From NCBI GenBank assembly GCA_900472295.1, contig UCIA01000017.1, positions 22,848-59,681 of the forward strand: a DNA stretch of 36,834 nucleotides, given 5' to 3'. Every line of letters starts with the position of its first letter. Within the stretch, counting starts at the first letter, position 1. Source of the DNA: Hyphomicrobiales bacterium. GTDB taxonomy: Bacteria; Pseudomonadota; Alphaproteobacteria; Rhizobiales; Rhizobiaceae. The notes beneath the pieces were generated by a model. It searched no databases, had not been told where the DNA came from, and saw nothing but the letters and a program-made list of their open reading frames with translations. The translations under genes were made by a program, and so were the position numbers. Shown piece after piece: positions 15,737 through 26,098 of this stretch.

Positions 15737-17407
15737 ATGAAGCTTCTGGTCGTCGGTGGCTATGGCATTTTCGGCGGCCGCATCGTGCAGCTGCTGCAAA
15801 ACGAGCCGCGCCTGACCCTGATCGTTGCCGGACGCTCGCTGGCCAAGGCAGAGGCCTGGTGCAAAACCCGCACCGGCGCGGCGGCCCAGATGGTACCGAT
15901 TGCGTTCGATCGCGATGGCGACCTCTCAGCACAGCTCTCCGTGCTCGGGCCCGATTGCGTCGTCGATGCCAGCGGCCCGTTCCAGGCCTATGGCGCGGGA
16001 CGCTACCGGCTGATCGAGGCCTGCATTGCGCAAGGCGTGCATTATCTCGACCTCGCCGACGGGTCGGATTTCGTCGCCGGCATCAGTGATTTCGATGCGG
16101 CGGCCAAGCAGGCAGGGCTGTTTGTGCTGTCGGGCGTGTCGAGTTTCCCGGTGCTGACGGCAGCGGTCGTGCGCCGTCTCGCCACCGGCATGGCGCGGGT
16201 CGACACGATTCGGGGCGGCATTGCGCCGTCTCCCTATGCCGGTGTCGGCGAAAACGTCATCCGCGCCATCGCGGGTTACGCCGGCCAGCCCGTCGAGCTG
16301 GTGCGCGACGGCGTGAAAGTGCAGGGCCATCCGCTCACCAAGCAGATGCGCTTCACGATCGCGCCTCCCGGCAAGGTGCCGCTGAAAAGCACGCTGTTTT
16401 CGCTGTTCGACGTGCCGGACCTGCGCGCTCTGGCGGACCTATGGCCCGAGGCCAAAACCATCTGGATGGGCGCCGGACCGGTTCCCGAGAGCCTGCACCG
16501 CGCGCTGATCGGGTTTGCCTGGCTGGTGCGAATCGGGCTGTTGCGGTCGCTGTCACCGCTGGCGCCGCTGATGCATTGGGCGTCGAACCGGCTGCGCTGG
16601 GGCGAACATCGCGGCGGCATGTTCGTCGAGGTGGAAGGGACAGGAGCAGCCGGCGAACCAGTCAGGCGTTCCTGGCACCTTTTGGCCGAAGGCGATGACG
16701 GGCCGTTTATTCCGGCGATGGCGGTCGAGGCGCTGATGCGCAAGACGCTGGATGGACAAGCGCCGGCGCCGGGAGCACGAGCGGCCGTGCGCGACCTTGA
16801 GCTCGAAGACTATGAGGCGCTGTTTGCCAGCAAGACGATCCATACCGGCTTCAGGGACCAGGCCGCCGACACCGGAAAACCGCTTTACAAGCGTGTGGCC
16901 GGCGACGCCTGGCCGGACCTGCCCGAGGAAATTCGCGCCATGCATGATGGCCTGGGAATGGCTGAGGGCCGCGCCAGCGTCGAGCGTGGCGACGGCATGC
17001 TTAGCCGGCTTGCTGCCTGGCTGGTCGGCTTTCCTCCAGCCGGCGCTGATGTCCCGGTGCGTGTCTGTTTCAAGACCGGCAAAGCCGGCGAGGTGTGGAC
17101 GCGAACATTCGGTACGCACACTTTCTCCAGCTGTCAGTTTGCCGGCCGTGGCCGGTCACAGCAGCTGCTGTGCGAGCGCTTCGGCCTGCTGAGCTTCGCC
17201 ACGGCGCTCGTGGTGGAGCCGGGAAAACTGTCGCTTGTGCTGCGCCGCTGGAGCTTTCTCGGCTTGCCTTTGCCGATGTGGCTCTGCCCGCGCTCAGCAT
17301 CCTATGAGTACGTCGAGGACGGCCGCTTCCGCTTCCATGTCGAGATTTCGCACCCCTTCACCGGACTGATCGTGCGCTATCGCGGCTGGCTCGTGCCGGA
17401 AGCCTGA
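15737..17407 (+). CDS. Saccharopine dehydrogenase-like NAD(P)-binding protein with DUF4166 C-terminus
   Basis: A 556-residue two-domain protein. The N-terminal part has the Rossmann motif GGYGIFGG (residues 7-14) and resembles the saccharopine-dehydrogenase/trans-acting enoyl reductase group: VVDASGPFQAYGAGRYRLIE, then HYLDLADGSDFVAGI and SGVSSFPVLTAAV. Residues from about 385 onward (LYKRVAGDAWPDLPEEIRAM to the end) match the DUF4166 type, a beta-rich domain often fused to, or beside, such reductases. A strong ggagg ribosome site precedes the ATG. It is probably co-transcribed with the DCC gene. The substrate is unknown; a lipid-modifying redox role is only a guess from the reductase family. 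Confidence 0.85.
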   Translation: MKLLVVGGYGIFGGRIVQLLQNEPRLTLIVAGRSLAKAEAWCKTRTGAAAQMVPIAFDRDGDLSAQLSVLGPDCVVDASGPFQAYGAGRYRLIEACIAQGVHYLDLADGSDFVAGISDFDAAAKQAGLFVLSGVSSFPVLTAAVVRRLATGMARVDTIRGGIAPSPYAGVGENVIRAIAGYAGQPVELVRDGVKVQGHPLTKQMRFTIAPPGKVPLKSTLFSLFDVPDLRALADLWPEAKTIWMGAGPVPESLHRALIGFAWLVRIGLLRSLSPLAPLMHWASNRLRWGEHRGGMFVEVEGTGAAGEPVRRSWHLLAEGDDGPFIPAMAVEALMRKTLDGQAPAPGARAAVRDLELEDYEALFASKTIHTGFRDQAADTGKPLYKRVAGDAWPDLPEEIRAMHDGLGMAEGRASVERGDGMLSRLAAWLVGFPPAGADVPVRVCFKTGKAGEVWTRTFGTHTFSSCQFAGRGRSQQLLCERFGLLSFATALVVEPGKLSLVLRRWSFLGLPLPMWLCPRSASYEYVEDGRFRFHVEISHPFTGLIVRYRGWLVPEA

Positions 17408-17577
17408 TCGATGTTGCGGCCTGCGTGACCGATGGTACCGCCCGGCGCGACCCACACCCTTGCGGAAATTCGTGGTGAGGACGAAAGTTTTTCTCGGCGT
17501 CTGTCGAAATTGGGCATGGCCACACGACATACGTCCGGCACGCAACGACGCGGCCTTCTAACCACGGGAGAAGACCC

Positions 17578-17946
17578 ATGCGATACATACTTTTGATCAA
17601 CAGCGACGAAGCCGCGATGGCGAAGATGCCGATCGAGCAGGCCCAGCAGATGAGCGCGGCCTATGCCGCCTATACCGAAGCGTTGAAGAAATCCGGCGCA
17701 TGGCTCGCCGGCGAACGACTGCGCCCGACCCAGGCGACCACCTCGGTGCGGATTGCCGACGGCAAGACCAATGTGATCGACGGCCCCTATGCCGACACCA
17801 AGGAACAGCTTGCCGGCTTTTACATGATCGAGGCGGCCGACATCGACACCGCCATCGACTGGGCGGCGCGCTGCCCGGCGGCCAGCGTCGGCACCGTCGA
17901 GTTGCGGCCGATCTGGGAAATGGCCGACTACATGCCCAAGAAATGA
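17578..17946 (+). CDS. YCII-related (DGPF domain) protein
   Basis: A 122-residue alpha/beta-barrel protein of the YCII superfamily. It begins MRYILLINSDEAAM and carries the DGPF-type motif at residues 68-81 (DGPYADTKEQLAGF). The His/Asp pair of catalytic YciI is not evident, so a binding or regulatory role is more likely. A good ribosome site (gggagaag) precedes the ATG. The next gene, four bases downstream, is a sigma factor of the ECF42 type, a group defined by linkage to DGPF proteins. Members are thought to be part of the sigma factor's output or signalling, but the mechanism is not settled. Confidence 0.9.
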   Translation: MRYILLINSDEAAMAKMPIEQAQQMSAAYAAYTEALKKSGAWLAGERLRPTQATTSVRIADGKTNVIDGPYADTKEQLAGFYMIEAADIDTAIDWAARCPAASVGTVELRPIWEMADYMPKK

Positions 17947-17950
17947 CAAG

Positions 17951-19198
17951 GTGATGGACAGTCGCCCGGATATCGCACGGGCGGCGGCCGAAGTTGCCGC
18001 CCGCCAGAGCTACGGCAAGCTCGTCGCCTATCTCGCCGCCAAGAGCCGCGACGTGGCCGGCGCCGAGGACGCGCTGGCTGAGGCCTTTGCCGCAGCCCTT
18101 GAGCGCTGGCCGCAGACCGGCGTGCCCGAAAAGCCGGAAGCATGGTTGGTGGCCGTGGCGCGGCGGCGGCGCGTCGACGCGGTGCGCCGGCGACTGACCA
18201 GCGAGGCCGGCCGCGACCATCTCAAGCTGATCGCCGAAGAGATGGAGGCAAGTGTGGAAAAACAGAACCTGCCCGACGAGCGACTGCGGCTGATGTTTGC
18301 CTGCGCCCACCCGGCGATCGAGGCCGGCGTGCGGGCGCCGCTGATCCTGCAGACCATTCTGGGCTTCGACGCCGCGACGATCGCATCGGCCTTCCTGGTG
18401 TCGCCGGCGACGATGGGCCAGCGCCTGGTGCGCGCCAAGAGCCGCATTCGCGAGATCGGCATTCCGTTCCGCGTGCCGGAGCGGGCCGAGCTCGGCGAGC
18501 GGCTGGACACGGTGCTGGAGGCGATCTATGCCGCCTTCGCCGAAGGCTGGACCGACCCGGCCGGCACGGAGACGCGCAGGCGCAACCTAGCTACGGAAGG
18601 CATTTGGCTCGGGCAGCTGGTGGCGTCGCTGATGCCGGACGAACCGGAAGCGCTCGGCCTGCTGGCGCTGATGCTGTTTGCCGAGGCGCGGCGCGGCGCG
18701 CGGCGCAATGCGGCCGGCGACTATGTGCCGCTCGCCGAACAGGATTGCCGGCTTTGGGATCACTCGCTGATCGACGAGGCCGAGGCGCTGCTCGGCCGCG
18801 CCGCCACCAAGGGTGTCATTGGCCGCTACCAGCTCGAAGCGGCGGTGCAGTCGGTGCACGCGACGCGGCGGCGGACCGGCCGGACCGACTGGGCTGCGAT
18901 CCGTAATTTCTACGATGCGCTGTCGACGATTGCCGGCTCTCCGGTGATATCGATCAACCGGGCCGTGGCGATCGCCGAAGCCGAAGGCGCTGCGGCCGGA
19001 CTGGCGGCGCTTTACGTGCTGGGTGACGACAAGCGGCTCAACGACTATCAGCCCTACTGGGCCGCCCGCGCTGGCCTGCTGGCCAGACTCGGCAACGCGG
19101 CGCAAGCGGTCGAAGCCTATGACCGCGCGATCGGTCTCGAACGCGACCCGGCCGTGCGCCGCTTCCTGCAGGCGAAACGGGCGGCATTGCGAAATTGA
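17951..19198 (+). CDS. ECF42-type RNA polymerase sigma factor with long C-terminal extension
   Basis: A 415-residue sigma factor. Region 2 lies at about 20-85 (VAGAEDALAEAFAAALERWP, then PEAWLVAVARRRRVDAVRRR). Region 4 lies at about 125-180 (LRLMFACAHPAIEAGVRAPL, LILQTILGFDAATIASAFLV, MGQRLVRAKSRIRE). The remaining 230 residues form the helical, TPR-like extension typical of the ECF42/DUF6596 group, which stands in for an anti-sigma factor. Adjacent placement after a DGPF protein is the diagnostic context. The start is GTG at 17951 or ATG at 17954; both sit hard against an aagg ribosome site, so coupling to the previous gene is likely. Target promoters are unknown. Confidence 0.88.
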   Translation: MMDSRPDIARAAAEVAARQSYGKLVAYLAAKSRDVAGAEDALAEAFAAALERWPQTGVPEKPEAWLVAVARRRRVDAVRRRLTSEAGRDHLKLIAEEMEASVEKQNLPDERLRLMFACAHPAIEAGVRAPLILQTILGFDAATIASAFLVSPATMGQRLVRAKSRIREIGIPFRVPERAELGERLDTVLEAIYAAFAEGWTDPAGTETRRRNLATEGIWLGQLVASLMPDEPEALGLLALMLFAEARRGARRNAAGDYVPLAEQDCRLWDHSLIDEAEALLGRAATKGVIGRYQLEAAVQSVHATRRRTGRTDWAAIRNFYDALSTIAGSPVISINRAVAIAEAEGAAAGLAALYVLGDDKRLNDYQPYWAARAGLLARLGNAAQAVEAYDRAIGLERDPAVRRFLQAKRAALRN

Positions 19199-19205
19199 GC
19201 GCCGC

Positions 19206-19832
19206 TCAACCCGGCCACATCTCATGCGTTGTGTTGAGCCGCTTCATCAGCGGGTGCGCGCGCAACGCCGCCCATAGACGTTCGATGTTTGGCCAGCCGG
19301 CCCGCGCCCTGTCCATATCCGGATGCCAGGCGACCAGCATGACGAGATAGATGTCGGCCAGCGACATCGCGTCGCCGATCATCCAGTCGCGCCCCTCAAG
19401 TGCTGCATCGACAATGGCGAAGCCACGGTCCATCTCGGCAATGGCTGCCTGCTTGACGGCTTTCTTGCCGTCGGCATCGGTGGTGTAGCGATGGGCGTAG
19501 TAGAGGCGCAGAATGGCGGGATAGAGCACCGACGACATGAACGCCATCCAGCGCAGGAAAGCGGCGCGATCCGGCGAACCAGTGGCCGGCGCCAGGCCCG
19601 CCTCCGGGTGACGCTCGGCAAGCAGGATGCAGATCGCCGCCGATTCGGTAATCGACTGACCGCTGGGTAAGGTCAGCACCGGAACCTGGTTTAGCGGGCT
19701 GATGTCGAGAAAGGCTTGGTCCGGCGGGTCCTGCTTCGGCACATCGATCTGGTCGAATTGCGCGTTGGCCAACGCCAATGCCGCCTCGACGACGAAGCCG
19801 CCGCTGCCCGGGCGCGTGTAGAGCTTGTACAT
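19206..19832 (-). CDS. Glutathione S-transferase family protein
   Basis: A 208-residue GST. The N-terminal thioredoxin-like half reads MYKLYTRPGSGGFVVEAALA, with the GSH-binding segments NQVPVLTL (cis-Pro) and ITESAAICILLAERHP (SNAIL/TRL-like). The C-terminal helical half follows from about residue 85 and ends SLADIYLVMLVAWHPDMDR. The first-turn catalytic residue is probably a Ser or Tyr near residues 5-10, as in bacterial beta- or theta-like classes. A strong ribosome site (gggagga) is present. It is convergent with the sigma factor gene, seven bases apart. The substrate is not predictable from sequence. Confidence 0.9.
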   Translation of the reverse strand: MYKLYTRPGSGGFVVEAALALANAQFDQIDVPKQDPPDQAFLDISPLNQVPVLTLPSGQSITESAAICILLAERHPEAGLAPATGSPDRAAFLRWMAFMSSVLYPAILRLYYAHRYTTDADGKKAVKQAAIAEMDRGFAIVDAALEGRDWMIGDAMSLADIYLVMLVAWHPDMDRARAGWPNIERLWAALRAHPLMKRLNTTHEMWPG

Positions 19833-19958
19833 GAACGTCCTCCCAACGGCCCGCGCAAAGCAGGCCGGTGGCGATATGAACCGGAAGCAGGGTTCCGCTC
19901 AAGCCGAAGACAGGCGCCACGGACTCCTTTTGAACGGTCCAGCGAGAGGACGCACCGA

Positions 19959-20200
19959 CTTCGTCATTCTAGGGCGGAGCAAGGAGCGAAGCGACGCGCG
20001 CAGACCCTAGACTCCATGCCGTGACGCCTCGGCGCCACAACGTTGCAGATACTATCTCGAAGAACAGCAGCTCCGTTAATTTCGACAAGAGTCAACGACG
20101 GAAGATTCTGGACCGTGGCATTCCTCGACCACGGGCACGGCATGGATCCCAGGGTCTCCGCGACGGAGCTTCGCTCCTGCTTCGCCCTGGGATGACGACC
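19959..20200. repeat. RIME-like mosaic intergenic repeat
   Basis: Two inverted modules fill most of the roughly 405-base gap between the GST gene and cysK. Module one (19959-20023) contains gcaaggagcgaagcgacgcg and ends tccatgccgtg. Module two (about 20103-20200) starts ttctggaccgtgg, carries cacggcatggatccc and ends ctgggatgacg, and is a diverged reverse complement of the first. The same two modules, in related order, recur at 30146-30310. The style matches Rhizobium intergenic mosaic elements. The remaining bases of the gap show nothing coding. Confidence 0.7.
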
Positions 20201-20237
20201 GTGAGGTCTGCTGAGGCCAATCTTCGAGGTACGATGC

Positions 20238-21212
<975 letters not shown>

Positions 21213-21385
21213 TGGTTTTGCTCCCAGATCAGGCAATTGACGTCGGCGGATAGAATAGGGCTTTCGACCGCGCAAGATAGGCTGCCGGCCGAAAATATCG
21301 AGTGGGGTGGTTGCTGAAAACCCTCTCGCTCCGGAAAGGCATTTTCCGAGGCGCATTCCTGGCGGAATGAATTGGCTGGCCCGGT

Positions 21386-22003
21386 TTACTGCCGCGCCGC
21401 TATGGCAGCCGCAGCTCCAACCATGAACCCTGCGGCGGTGCGGTTCAGCGCCTTGAGCGCACGTGGCGATTTCAGGAACCAGCGCGCCTTGGCGGCCAGC
21501 GCCAGATAGGGCACCAGCACCACGAACAGCACGACGACGGTGAGCGCGACCAGAATGCCGTAGTCGGCGAGCGTGATGGTCTTCAAATCGACGATTGTCG
21601 GCGTGATGGCGAGGTAGAAGATCATCGTCTTCGGATTGCCAAGCGTGACGGTGAGGCCGGCAAGGAAACTCGACACCAAGCCGCCCTTTCCTCTCCTGGC
21701 CTCGACCGTCTCGGGCGTGATGCCTGCGGTCCAGAAGCGCCAGCCAAGGAAGGCGAGATAGGCGACGCCCAGCCATTTGATGGCGAGGAAGACCATGCCG
21801 AAGCTCTGCGCGACAAAAGCAAGGCCGAGCACCACGGCCGTGAGATAGGTGATGTCGCCGACCATCAGACCAAACGACATCGCCAGCGACGAGCGGAAGC
21901 CGGAACCGAGCGCCCGCGCCACAAGCGCGGTGACGCCAGGCCCGGGAATGGCGGCGGCGATGCCCAGCGCAGCACTGTAGGCAAGAAAGCCGGTGAGGGT
22001 CAT
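21386..22003 (-). CDS. LysE/RhtB family amino-acid exporter
   Basis: A 205-residue inner-membrane protein with six hydrophobic helices. Family signatures are the N-terminal [20 protein letters not shown] (first loop, P-G-P motif), the stretch [36 protein letters not shown], and the second half starting [20 protein letters not shown] (N-P-K motif). Family members export lysine, threonine, homoserine or cysteine-pathway metabolites. The preferred start is ATG 22003, with agggg upstream; the frame is open another 38 codons. It is divergent from the crystallin-like gene across about 210 bases. Confidence 0.9.
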   Translation of the reverse strand: MTLTGFLAYSAALGIAAAIPGPGVTALVARALGSGFRSSLAMSFGLMVGDITYLTAVVLGLAFVAQSFGMVFLAIKWLGVAYLAFLGWRFWTAGITPETVEARRGKGGLVSSFLAGLTVTLGNPKTMIFYLAITPTIVDLKTITLADYGILVALTVVVLFVVLVPYLALAAKARWFLKSPRALKALNRTAAGFMVGAAAAIAARQ

Positions 22004-22216
22004 GACGGTTGCGCCCCTGTGAGCGGTCCTGATGCCATGAAAGCCGCCGGGGGTAAAACGGATTCGATTGCGCCAGCACGGTCGGCATCGCCTGGCCGAC
22101 AACGAGAGATGGTTCACTTACGCAGCAACGAAGAGCGGCTATCCCCCATCCGCCCCACCGCACGTTGCATCCCTCATAGCTGCGCTTTTGCGCGGCTACA
22201 CCGGCAGGAACCAGCC

Positions 22217-23113
22217 ATGCTAGCGAAACGACTTCACATCCAGCTCATGCAATGGATGCCCAACAACTATTCCGAATCGCGCCACAACGTCCACGAACTC
22301 GAATGGTATCTGTGGTTTGACGGACGGCAGGCCTTCAGCCTGTTCGACAAGGGTCCGAGCGATGTTGTTCCGCTGCCCGGAAACTTTAATGACGACGCCC
22401 ATCCCGGCGTCAGCGCCACCCGTCCAATGATCTATCCGCTGGTCGTCAACAACCGCTTCAAGGTGCGGCTGGTCGCGATAGAGCGAGACTCCCCGGATCC
22501 TGACGACACCGCCAAAGGCGAATTCTACATCGACCTCGACACCAAATATCCGCCGGTTTCCGACTGGCGCATCATTGCTGCCGATCCGCGCAACACCGAC
22601 CTCAACGTGGAAGCGTCGTTCCAACTGCAATGGCTGGACTATGTCGACACCAACGAGATCCCCGACGACGGCCCGCCACGCATCATCGACAAGTCCAATT
22701 ATCCCTATCCGTGGGGCGCCAATGTCATGGTGTTCGAGCACTGGCTCGGGCTTGGCCGCAAGGCGCCGCTCAAACTCATCGACCAGAACCGCGCATCGCG
22801 CCGCGAATACTGGATGATCAACGGCAATGCGGCCCGGCGCATGGTGCAGGACGTCTATCGCTTCAACGTCAACCAGCTGGGCGTCGCCAACGACACGATC
22901 AGCAGCGTTTACGTACCGAAGCTCAATGCCGGCCACGTCACGGTGAGCCTTTACGAACACGATTTCAGCGACAGCCGCTTCGCGCAAGGGGCGAAGAAGT
23001 CCTTCGGCTCGGTCGGGCTCTTCAATCTCAGGGATACCGGTTTCGACGACCGCGTCTCATCGGCCGAGGTGATCCATACCTATCCCAAGGTGATCCATCG
23101 GGACGTGCATTAG
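22217..23113 (+). CDS. Hypothetical protein with possible beta/gamma-crystallin-like C-terminal motif
   Basis: A 298-residue acidic, beta-rich protein with no signal peptide or membrane segment. Residues 1-150 read like a beta-sandwich, with repeated short strands ([38 protein letters not shown]). The last 60 residues, [20 protein letters not shown] then [19 protein letters not shown], resemble one Greek-key unit of beta/gamma-crystallins. DDRVSS (277-282) fits the (N/D)(N/D)xx(S/T)S calcium motif. A ribosome site (aggaa) supports ATG 22217. I do not recognise the whole protein. The crystallin link is pattern-based, with one motif rather than the usual pair, so it is tentative. Confidence 0.8.
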   Translation: MLAKRLHIQLMQWMPNNYSESRHNVHELEWYLWFDGRQAFSLFDKGPSDVVPLPGNFNDDAHPGVSATRPMIYPLVVNNRFKVRLVAIERDSPDPDDTAKGEFYIDLDTKYPPVSDWRIIAADPRNTDLNVEASFQLQWLDYVDTNEIPDDGPPRIIDKSNYPYPWGANVMVFEHWLGLGRKAPLKLIDQNRASRREYWMINGNAARRMVQDVYRFNVNQLGVANDTISSVYVPKLNAGHVTVSLYEHDFSDSRFAQGAKKSFGSVGLFNLRDTGFDDRVSSAEVIHTYPKVIHRDVH

Positions 23114-23133
23114 AGCCGGACTGCTGCCGGCTC
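23113..23133. terminator. Candidate bidirectional terminator hairpin
   Basis: A seven-base stem, gagccgg / ccggctc, with a seven-base loop fills the 18-base gap between two convergent genes and touches both stop codons. No run of T follows on either side, so a factor-independent terminator is possible but weak. Confidence 0.4.
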
Positions 23134-24481
23134 AGGACGGCCCGTCGACGTGAGTGATGCGCCATATGGTGCCGTTGCCGTCCTCGGTTAGGATAAGCGC
23201 GCCGTCCTTGGCCACCGCGACGCCGACCGGCCGGCCCCAGACGGCGTCATCGGAGAGGACGAAGCCGGTGGCGAAATCCTGGTACTCGCCGGTCGGCTTG
23301 CCGTCGCTGAATCTCAGCCGCACCACCTTGTAGCCGGTGCGCACGCCGCGGTTCCAGGAGCCGTGCAGGGCGACGAAGGCGTCGCCTTTGTACTCGGCCG
23401 GGAAATTGCCGCCGTCGTAGAAGGCAATGCCGAGCGGCGCCGAATGCGCCTGGATCAGCACATCGGGCACGGTGACAGAGCCGGCGAGGTCGGGGCGCGC
23501 GCCCTTGTGGCGGGGGTCCTCATTGGCGCCGATATAGTACCAGGGCCAGCCGTAGAAGGCGCCGTCCTTGACCGTAGTGGCATATTCGAACGGCACATTG
23601 TCGCCCAGCCCGTCGCGCTCGTTGACGACGCACCACAGAGCGCCGGTCGCCGGCTGCACAGTCATGCCCGAACAATTGCGCAGGCCGGTGGCGACGATGC
23701 GGCCATTCTTGCCGTCGGGGCCGAAGGCCAGCACGTCGGCACGACCGTCCTCCTGGCCCCAGGCTGCACCTGAAGGCATGGATTTCGTCCAGGCTTCCAT
23801 GCCGCCATTCGGTGCCTTCCCCATGCCCTCGGCGACGTTAGATCCGGAACCGACCGAGAGATACAGCGTCTTGCCGTCGGGCGAGAAGGCGATGTCGCGG
23901 GTCCAATGGCCACCGGAGGGGACGTTGGAGACAATCGTCTCGGCTTCACCGGAGGCTTTCAGGTCGCCGTCGCGATAGGCGTAGCGGACCACGCTGTCGG
24001 TGTTGGCGACATAGACCCATTGCGGCTTGTCGCCAGGCGGGTAGAAGGCGATGCCATAGGGCTGGTTGAGATTGTCGGCAAAGATGCCCTCTTCGGCCGG
24101 CTTCGCGCTGCCCTTGGCCAGCCGGTAGACGCGGACCTGGTTGGCGTCGCTGTCGGCGACGAACAGATCGCCATTGGGCGCTACGCGCACGACGCGCGGA
24201 TTGGCAATGCCGGACGCAATCAATTCGGCCGAAAAGCCGGGTGGCAGGACCGGTTTGGCGCCTTCGGGCCGATCGCCGATGCCGGCGCCGTTCGAGGCGG
24301 ACTCCGTGACATAGGGTTTTTCGAGATCACCCGGCTTGATCAGGCGCCGCACACCGGGTCTGTCGGCCTTCCAATCGCCGAAGGCGTCCTTGCCGGTCAA
24401 CAGCGGCTGGTCCGCCTGCTGGGCAAAGGCGCTGGTGGCCAAAAGCAGGGCAAGGCCCGCGAAGCCGGCAATCCGGATCAT
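23132..24481 (-). CDS. Secreted L-sorbosone dehydrogenase-like PQQ-type sugar dehydrogenase
   Basis: A 449-residue periplasmic protein. The signal peptide is clear: MIRIAGFAGLALLLATSAFA, cleaved before QQADQ. The mature part is a six-bladed beta-propeller of the glucose/sorbosone dehydrogenase family, with repeats such as NPRVVRVAPNGDLFVADSDA, HWTRDIAFSPDGKTLYLSVG and RNCSGMTVQPATGALWCVVN. The region NERDGLGDNVPFEYATTV is a known signature of the group. Family enzymes use PQQ to oxidise aldoses, but many bacterial relatives have not been assayed, so the substrate is open. A strong ribosome site (gaggagga) is present. It is downstream of the hrcA unit with a 100-base gap and its own probable promoter. 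Confidence 0.88.
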   Translation of the reverse strand: MIRIAGFAGLALLLATSAFAQQADQPLLTGKDAFGDWKADRPGVRRLIKPGDLEKPYVTESASNGAGIGDRPEGAKPVLPPGFSAELIASGIANPRVVRVAPNGDLFVADSDANQVRVYRLAKGSAKPAEEGIFADNLNQPYGIAFYPPGDKPQWVYVANTDSVVRYAYRDGDLKASGEAETIVSNVPSGGHWTRDIAFSPDGKTLYLSVGSGSNVAEGMGKAPNGGMEAWTKSMPSGAAWGQEDGRADVLAFGPDGKNGRIVATGLRNCSGMTVQPATGALWCVVNERDGLGDNVPFEYATTVKDGAFYGWPWYYIGANEDPRHKGARPDLAGSVTVPDVLIQAHSAPLGIAFYDGGNFPAEYKGDAFVALHGSWNRGVRTGYKVVRLRFSDGKPTGEYQDFATGFVLSDDAVWGRPVGVAVAKDGALILTEDGNGTIWRITHVDGPS

Positions 24482-24581
24482 GCTGTCCTCCTCGAATTAA
24501 CGCCGGTCGGGGCGTCATACAGAGGTCAGATAGTGACCTGCTACGCAAAGGGAAGCACGCACGCTCAGATTTCAGGAGGCC

Positions 24582-24779
24582 TCAGTTCTCTTCGACGTCG
24601 AGATCGTCGTCGAGGCGTTTTTCCAGCTCCACGAGATCGTCCGGCAGCGGCAGGCCCATGGCGCGCATTGCCCGAAGTTTTTCGCGCAGCTGCTCCTGGA
24701 TCTCGTGCTCATCCTCGGGTTGGTTGACCATTTCCTCGAGCAGCAGGCTGATCTGGGCCTTGAAGGATTCCAGCGCCAT
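24582..24779 (-). CDS. Small acidic conserved hypothetical protein downstream of hrcA
   Basis: A 65-residue, strongly acidic, mainly helical protein: LESFKAQISLLLEEMVNQPE, then DEHEIQEQLREKLRAMRAMG, ending in an Asp/Glu-rich tail. It could form a short coiled-coil dimer. An excellent ribosome site (aaggag) precedes the ATG. It follows hrcA on the same strand after 55 bases, so it is probably in the same transcript. The co-chaperone gene grpE, which often follows hrcA, is absent from this window. Function is unknown; context hints at stress physiology. Confidence 0.8.
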   Translation of the reverse strand: MALESFKAQISLLLEEMVNQPEDEHEIQEQLREKLRAMRAMGLPLPDDLVELEKRLDDDLDVEEN

Positions 24780-24834
24780 TCTTTTTTCTCCTTGCGGGCC
24801 TGTTTCTCGGTTTTGGATTTAGATGTGTCGAAAT

Positions 24835-25920
24835 TCAGCGCAACATGCGCGTAATCAGCTGCGCCGTGTAGTCGACCATCGGCACGATACGGGCATAGTT
24901 CAGCCTGGTCGGGCCGATAACGCCGAGCGCGCCGACGACGCGGGCATCCTTGTCGCGGTAGGGCGCCACCACCAGCGACGAACCGGAGAGCGAGAACAGC
25001 TTGTTTTCCGAGCCGATGAAAATGCGCACGCCGGGACCGTCCTCGGCAAGGTCGAGCAGCTGGATCAGCCCGTCCTGCGTCTCCAGATCCTCGAACAGGT
25101 GCCGCAGCAATTCGATATCGGCCTGGGCGGTGACATTTTCCAACAGATTGGCGCGGCCGCGCACGATGAGACGCGCCGGCAAGCCGCTATCGGCGCCGGC
25201 CCACACCGCCAGGCCTTTTTCGACCAGATCCTGCGACAGCGTGTCGAGGGCGGCTCGGGTCTCGTCCTTGATGCGGGCGATCTCGATGCGCGCCTCGGCC
25301 AGCGTGCGGCCTCTGATATGGGCGTTGAGGAAATTCGAGGCTTCGTGCAGCTGCGACACGGTGATGCCGGCCGGCAGGTCGACGACGCGGTTTTCGACAT
25401 CGCCATTCTGCGACACCATCACTGCCAGCGCCTTGGTCGGCTCGAGCTGGATGAACTCGATGTGCTTCAGCGCCACCTCGTTCTTGGTGGCCAGCACCAG
25501 GCCGGCGCCGCGCGACATGCCCGACAGCATCTGGCTGGCCTCGGTCAGCATATGCTCCAGCGTCGCTCCCGAGCCGGAAGCGCGCACCTGCGCCTCGATG
25601 ACGCGGCGTTCCTCGTCGGAGAGATCGCCGAGCTCCATGAAGGCATCGACGAAAAAGCGCAGGCCGGTCTGCGTCGGCAGGCGCCCGGCCGAGATATGCG
25701 GCGCATAGATCAGGCCAAGATGCTCGAGGTCGCTCATCACGTTGCGGATGGTGGCCGGCGACAGCGACGACGGCATGATGCGCGACAGGCTGCGCGATCC
25801 CACGGGTTCGCCATCCCTGAGATAGGAATCGACAATGCGCTTAAAAATGTCGCGCGAGCGCATGTCGAGCGACTGCAGCGCGGGCGCCAGCAGGCTGGGT
25901 TCGGTGACTGCCTTGGTCAT
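24835..25920 (-). CDS. hrcA: Heat-inducible transcription repressor HrcA
   Basis: A 361-residue repressor that binds CIRCE operators and holds down chaperone genes. The winged-helix N-terminus is canonical: [40 protein letters not shown], then [20 protein letters not shown] and [16 protein letters not shown] central GAF-like dimer domain follows, and the C-terminal part contains the family stretch [23 protein letters not shown] 25920 ([11 protein letters not shown]) is chosen although the frame runs upstream through the rph region. It is divergent from rph across 178 bases, a pairing conserved in alphaproteobacteria. No CIRCE-like dyad was noticed in the shared region. Confidence 0.96.
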   Translation of the reverse strand: MTKAVTEPSLLAPALQSLDMRSRDIFKRIVDSYLRDGEPVGSRSLSRIMPSSLSPATIRNVMSDLEHLGLIYAPHISAGRLPTQTGLRFFVDAFMELGDLSDEERRVIEAQVRASGSGATLEHMLTEASQMLSGMSRGAGLVLATKNEVALKHIEFIQLEPTKALAVMVSQNGDVENRVVDLPAGITVSQLHEASNFLNAHIRGRTLAEARIEIARIKDETRAALDTLSQDLVEKGLAVWAGADSGLPARLIVRGRANLLENVTAQADIELLRHLFEDLETQDGLIQLLDLAEDGPGVRIFIGSENKLFSLSGSSLVVAPYRDKDARVVGALGVIGPTRLNYARIVPMVDYTAQLITRMLR

Positions 25921-26098
25921 TCTGGCCAAAAACCTCCGGCTAAAGGATATAGACTTCCACCGCACCGGCGCAACCCGGCGTCTGTGCCAGATCGCCCGGC
26001 GTCGCACTTGCGATCGCTCGGCCAATTTCCTTTGCGCCATGGGCTTCATGCGTCTACAAGCCGCCGACGCAACCGCAAATGAACAGAAAGAGGCCTCG

